Shown: positions 31,950-35,048 of the stretch, piece after piece
Position numbering within the stretch: position 1 is the stretch's first letter
How the letters are laid out: each line of letters begins with the position of its first letter
From: Planctomyces sp.
Lineage (GTDB): Bacteria > Planctomycetota > Planctomycetia > Planctomycetales > Planctomycetaceae
Direction of reading: 5' to 3'
NCBI GenBank assembly: GCA_027483405.1
Contig: JAIXUU010000369.1
Span: forward strand, 1-35,048
Length of the DNA: 35,048 nucleotides
Translations under genes and position numbers: made by a program
The notes under the pieces: model-generated
The model's input: only the letters and a program-made list of their open reading frames with translations
Told to the model about the DNA's origin: nothing
Database searches by the model: none

Positions 31950-33047
31950 CCCGCTGGCCATCTCGCTCTTCACTTCTTCGAGCTGCACAAGCGAAAGCCG
32001 ATCAATTCCGATGATTGCTGCACTGTAGATATGATCAAGATAGATGCTTCGTACTGATTTTTCTTCTCGAGAGGCATCACTGTTGTCGATCTCGTCTTTG
32101 AGAGTGCGATATTCATTTGCAGCAGCCAGCTTCAGTGATTCCCGAACTTCTTTACGCCGCTCAACAACACTTTTTCTGCTGTTTTCCGTCTCCAGCACCC
32201 TCGTTGCTGGCGATGCTTTCGCTAATTGCAAGATGAGTGACTTACGAATAGACAGTGAATAACGTTCTTGCCAATTCTGTTTTATGGTTATGGCGTTCCG
32301 CTCCAATTGGTTGGCATCGCCTAGATCTGCCTCTAGAAGCACTCTGCGAATATCATTTACAATAGAAGACAGTTCGATTTCATCTTGAATCATAAGTTCT
32401 CGCATGCGTGCAGTGGACAATTCCTCTTTTCGTAGTGCGGATTCAGATTCCTTCTCGATGGCCAATGCGGCTTGTAATCTTGATTCAGTGATGACTCCTG
32501 CTTTGATTTCTCGATCGATTTCAAGCTGAAGCAACTTTCGGTACTCATGCAGAGATAGCCACACAACTACGGTAAATGCCAGAATTGATGCACTGGCAAT
32601 TGCAAATCGACCGAACAGAGGAGCCAGCCAGCGACACCGAACTTTTGTGTATAACGCAGCTCTTCGCGACTCTTTGAGCCATTCCTTTTGCCGTTGCTTT
32701 TCTCTTTCCGCCCAAGCAGCTGCTTTCTGCTTCTCCGCTTCCACCTCAGCAGCTTTAACCTCCCGTTGAGCGTCTGCCCAAACAGCAGCTTTCTGAGCCT
32801 CACTGTGACCAGATTGGTTGGCTGAGGGTGACTCAGACTTCCACTCCTCTGGATGAGTACGTTCAATCAACTCGATTGCCGCGTTCACCTGCTTCAACTC
32901 TACTTCGGCTGCTTTTCGAGTCGACGAATTCTCCGAAAAACGATCCGGATGCCAAACCTGAACAAGTAACCGATGACGCTTTTTAACCGAGTCGAGCTTG
33001 CAACCCTTCGTTACTCCTAGAATTTGGCATGCTTCATCGAGATTCAT
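31944..33047 (-). CDS. Membrane-anchored J-domain (DnaJ-like) protein
   Basis: A 367-residue protein. The N-terminal J-domain (about 1-65) contains HPD at 33-35 in LLVQVWHPDRFS, the motif that stimulates Hsp70 ATPase activity. A charged Ala/Glu/Lys/Trp-rich stretch with repeating EKQKAAAWAEREKQRQKEW follows (about 80-130), then a single membrane span (about 143-166, FGRFAIASASILAFTVVVWL), and a long charged, coiled-coil-like C-terminal region (170-360). No DnaJ zinc domain or glycine/phenylalanine region is present, so it is a class III J-protein, with the J-domain and coil on opposite sides of a membrane if the span is real. No Hsp70 gene is nearby. ATG 33047 gives the normal J-domain start; the Shine-Dalgarno is weak. 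Partner unknown. Confidence 0.8.
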   Translation of the reverse strand: MNLDEACQILGVTKGCKLDSVKKRHRLLVQVWHPDRFSENSSTRKAAEVELKQVNAAIELIERTHPEEWKSESPSANQSGHSEAQKAAVWADAQREVKAAEVEAEKQKAAAWAEREKQRQKEWLKESRRAALYTKVRCRWLAPLFGRFAIASASILAFTVVVWLSLHEYRKLLQLEIDREIKAGVITESRLQAALAIEKESESALRKEELSTARMRELMIQDEIELSSIVNDIRRVLLEADLGDANQLERNAITIKQNWQERYSLSIRKSLILQLAKASPATRVLETENSRKSVVERRKEVRESLKLAAANEYRTLKDEIDNSDASREEKSVRSIYLDHIYSAAIIGIDRLSLVQLEEVKSEMASGS

Positions 33048-33133
33048 CAGAGCACTTCCAACTTTTGATGATCGGTTGTCTAAATGCTACTATACAGAAG
33101 AATCTGCGAGTCGATCAATCCTCTCAGTTGTCA

Positions 33134-33482
33134 TGGTCTTCGAAATGGCGTCTCTTGAGATCTGCTTTACTCCCAATTGGCTTAACTCAAAGACTTCGGC
33201 GGAAAGAAAATCAGTGAAGAGTCGCCAACGTCAAATCGTCGGCTGTAGCGGAGAAACAAAGGCGTCTGGCAACGACGATTTTGGGAGCATATAATCCGCG
33301 ACGAACAGGATCTAGAAACCCACTTCGACTACATCCACTACAATCCAGTGAAACACGGACTCGTCGGCAATCCTTGGGATCGGGAAGCCTCGACATTTCG
33401 CAAATATGTCCGTTCTGGTCATTACCCTCAAGACTGGGGGCGTACCGAGCCGGCAAATCTTCATGGGATGCATCTGGAGTAG
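33134..33482 (+). pseudogene. Decayed REP-associated tyrosine transposase (RAYT / IS200-like)
   Basis: From 33249 to the stop at 33480-33482 one frame reads KGVWQRRFWEHIIRDEQ, then FDYIHYNPVKHGLV, then FRKYVRSGHYPQDWG. These are the C-terminal signatures of RAYT transposases (WQRRFWEH, YIHYNPVKHG). A TAG at 33246-33248 interrupts this frame. Upstream, a different frame shows SWSSKWRLLRSAL (from 33134), resembling the RWRLIKxxF segment of the same family. The catalytic HUH and N-terminal tyrosine part is missing. So this is a frameshifted, truncated relic. Its stop codon overlaps a REP-like repeat (33479-33510), the arrangement expected of a RAYT and its REP. Confidence 0.75.
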
Positions 33483-33510
33483 GGTGCATGGACTCTTCGG
33501 AATACACCGG
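33479..33510 (+). repeat. REP-like repeat abutting the RAYT relic
   Basis: GTAGGGTGCATGGACTCTTC followed by GGAATACACCGG, closely matching the copies at 31196 and 34848. Its first bases GTAG share the TAG stop codon of the RAYT relic. Confidence 0.75.
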
Positions 33511-33561
33511 AATGACGACCACATTGACCTGTTACGCCGAACTTGTGCATTGGGATACACC

Positions 33562-34317
33562 TTAACGGGGCAACTCTGTCAGATCGTGATAGCCGACCAT
33601 ATCGATTTCGTCGGCATGATCGCGGGCCAGGCGGCAGAGGTGCTCAAGACTTGCCCGGCGAAAATGGTCATCATCGGCGCGTTGAGTGGCCATGGCATCC
33701 ACGGGGTGATTCTCGACTGTGAGTTCGACCTTAAGGTAGTAGGCATCGCCGACATGGAGCAGCCAGCGGTTTCCCTGGGAAATAGCAACGCCGCAATGGC
33801 CAGGGGTATGGCCGAAGAGTGGAATCAGCAGCACCTGAGCTTCAAAGCCCAAAGCGACTTCGCGGGCTTCGAGGCCGAACCATGTTTGCTGCGATGAACT
33901 GTAGGTCTCCCACTGAGGGCCATGGGCGAATTGAATGGGGAGATACCGCCAGTGGCCGGTTTCCAATGCGGCCCGCTCTTCAGCTGCCAGATGGACTTTC
34001 GCCGCGGGGAAATCGGCCAGGCCCCCTGCATGATCGGGATCGGCATGGGTGAGCACAATATGCCGGACATCCTGCGGCTTAAGCCCGAGCGCTTCGATCC
34101 GGCGGATGGCGGTATCGTGCTCATGGAACTGAAAGCCCGTCAGATCAATGAGCGGCTGCCCCACACGTTCCAGCGGGTTTTGAACATCCAGCAGGCCAAT
34201 CCCGCTATCGACCAGTGCCAGGCCTTGCGGGTCTTCCAGCAACAGGCAATGACAGACGACCGTGGGATACCCCGGGACGAGCAATGTGCCGCAGTTAATG
34301 TGATGGATACGGGTCAT
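33562..34317 (-). CDS. MBL-fold metallo-hydrolase
   Basis: A 251-residue metallo-beta-lactamase superfamily hydrolase. The metal motif is LTHADPDHAGG with H91, D93, D95 and H96; the canonical HxHxDH has histidine at the second position, so an aspartate replaces it here. Other marks are VDSGIG (36-41), LFGHTPGHCGV with its histidines, LLHVGDAYY with the bridging aspartate, and GYHD near the end. The fold and order are those of lactonase-like or glyoxalase II-like members. Substrate unknown. ATG 34317 is preferred over a TTG at 34341, though neither has a strong Shine-Dalgarno. It converges with the REP-like copy at 33479. Confidence 0.88.
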   Translation of the reverse strand: MTRIHHINCGTLLVPGYPTVVCHCLLLEDPQGLALVDSGIGLLDVQNPLERVGQPLIDLTGFQFHEHDTAIRRIEALGLKPQDVRHIVLTHADPDHAGGLADFPAAKVHLAAEERAALETGHWRYLPIQFAHGPQWETYSSSQQTWFGLEAREVALGFEAQVLLIPLFGHTPGHCGVAISQGNRWLLHVGDAYYLKVELTVENHPVDAMATQRADDDHFRRASLEHLCRLARDHADEIDMVGYHDLTELPR

Positions 34318-34422
34318 AGGTACTTTGACAATGATCGGCAAAAGTCAGCTAGACGTTTTCCAGGGTTTTGAGCATCCTGTTACAGTGTGTTTTATCAACA
34401 TCACTGTCAACGGAGTCAGCGA

Positions 34423-34851
34423 GTGTTTCCACCCACCATTGAACAGCCACCGATTCCACGCATTGAAATCGCTGTTTCGCAGGCAGAGGAAACCAGGACA
34501 GTGCTTCCTGTGAGAGAATCTTCTTCCGTGCGATCATTTGTTGAAGGAAGACGACAGATTCTGGAAAGCTCTCCTTTGGGTCAAGCTTACGAGGAGGCAA
34601 AGATGTCGGAAAGATATCGAGTAAGGATGGAGAAACGGTTACAGGTATTGGCAGAAAATCGCATGGAGGAGATGCCGAACTCCAATCAACTCGAAGGCGA
34701 GGAGGAGACCGGAACTACTTGGCTCTGCAATGTTACTAAACGCAATTTCGAAGGAGTTGATGATTCAACAATCGAATACCCAAAGAATTGGGAAGAGCTG
34801 ACAAATCGCCGCAAAAAAGGTAGTGCACCAAAAGAAAACAAGGCCAAGTAG
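34423..34851 (+). CDS. Hypothetical hydrophilic protein
   Basis: A 142-residue protein from GTG 34423, with GGAG seven bases upstream; an earlier GTG at 34387 has no Shine-Dalgarno. The protein is rich in Glu and Arg, with a probable helix around ILESSPLGQAYEEAKMSERY and RMEKRLQVLAENRMEEM. Its end is Lys-rich (NRRKKGSAPKENKAK). No signal peptide, membrane span or known motif. Codons such as AGG, GTA and TTA are more frequent than in the housekeeping genes, as in the other accessory genes here. A minus-strand frame (34349-34600) overlaps the first third and is the rival reading. A REP-like repeat starts at the stop codon. Confidence 0.45.
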   Translation: MFPPTIEQPPIPRIEIAVSQAEETRTVLPVRESSSVRSFVEGRRQILESSPLGQAYEEAKMSERYRVRMEKRLQVLAENRMEEMPNSNQLEGEEETGTTWLCNVTKRNFEGVDDSTIEYPKNWEELTNRRKKGSAPKENKAK

Positions 34852-34924
34852 GGTGCATGAAGTCTTCAAAATGCACCAGACTTTGGTGCCCCAAATCAAA
34901 TTGGTGCATTGGCATGCACCCTAC
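34848..34924 (+). repeat. REP-like repeat, long inverted-pair copy
   Basis: The left part GTAGGGTGCATGAAGTCTTC AAAATGCACCA and the right part TTGGTGCATT GGCATGCACCCTAC are inverted. The outer arms GTAGGGTGCATG/CATGCACCCTAC pair perfectly over 12 bases, the inner arms AATGCACCA/TGGTGCATT over nine, with a spacer of about 18. Best preserved of the long copies. Confidence 0.8.
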
Positions 34925-35048
34925 AAAATGCGGCGTATAGAAGAGCCACGCCCTGCGCAAGACCTCAGGGCGCGCCACTCGTTTCAATAACTGGAGCTGT
35001 TAGATAGGGATGATGAACTATTTAGCAGCTTTAAGCTCAGTGATCAGT

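Noticed and set aside
34349-34600. 83-residue minus-strand frame upstream of the MBL gene
   Set aside because: Overlaps the longer plus frame with the better Shine-Dalgarno. Kept as a rival reading in the findings, not as a feature.
1-35048. CRISPR arrays, tRNA and rRNA genes
   Set aside because: No regularly spaced direct repeats with unique spacers, and no tRNA cloverleaf or rRNA segment was recognised on reading; a covariance-model scan was not possible here.

Overview
The window reads as chromosomal DNA of a planctomycete (Planctomycetota). The evidence is a DUF1559-type pseudopilin with a FTLIE leader and H-x9-DG motif, an HpnE-type squalene-pathway oxidoreductase, several proteins of kinds I associate with planctomycetes, a GxxExxY nuclease-fold gene, a class II (B12-dependent) ribonucleotide reductase, and REP-like repeats. 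The species is not determined; a Planctopirus-like relative is only a guess.

Layout. 1-3169: hpnE (minus strand, running off the left edge), comF and hemC. 3357-9614: the most unusual part. A MauE/DoxX-like membrane protein with a CGCFG motif is followed by a small secreted protein with eight cysteines, then by paralogous exported proteins that all end in the same YYGLPEPEG + tryptophan-rich membrane segment + basic tail. The whole cassette appears twice. The second copy has lost most of its MauE-like gene and most of one paralog in a deletion whose junction (about 7060) can be read, and it ends with a pseudopilin gene that overlaps the last paralog by ATGA. 9858-15214: housekeeping genes rpsB, tsf, pyrH, trpB and trpA. 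15316-16201: a GxxExxY gene among five degenerate copies of a CACCACGAAG-type repeat. 16336-18111: an amidohydrolase fused to an N-terminal helical domain. 18289-22866: an Rrf2 regulator with three cysteines followed by a complete sulfate ABC importer (binding protein, CysT, CysW, CysA).

22990-27022: a small membrane protein, an SDR oxidoreductase, a zinc-ribbon protein, a probable lipoprotein, and a zinc-ribbon membrane protein. 27023-28013 has no convincing gene but holds a perfect 17-bp inverted repeat and a consensus extended -10 promoter. 28014-31133: nrdJ, closed by a clear intrinsic terminator. 31196-35048: an accessory zone with a 44-residue AAGSALSQ protein, a membrane J-domain protein, a decayed REP-associated transposase (RAYT) whose stop codon overlaps a REP-like repeat, an MBL-fold hydrolase and a hypothetical protein. 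Five copies of this REP-like repeat are scattered through the window; two of them are long inverted pairs.

How it fits together. The best candidate for an undescribed system is 3357-9614. Gene order, conserved Cys spacing and duplication as a block argue that the CGCFG membrane protein, the eight-Cys peptide and the YGLPEPEG tail-anchored proteins form one envelope module. A plausible reading is redox handling or disulfide formation on the peptide, but this is inference.
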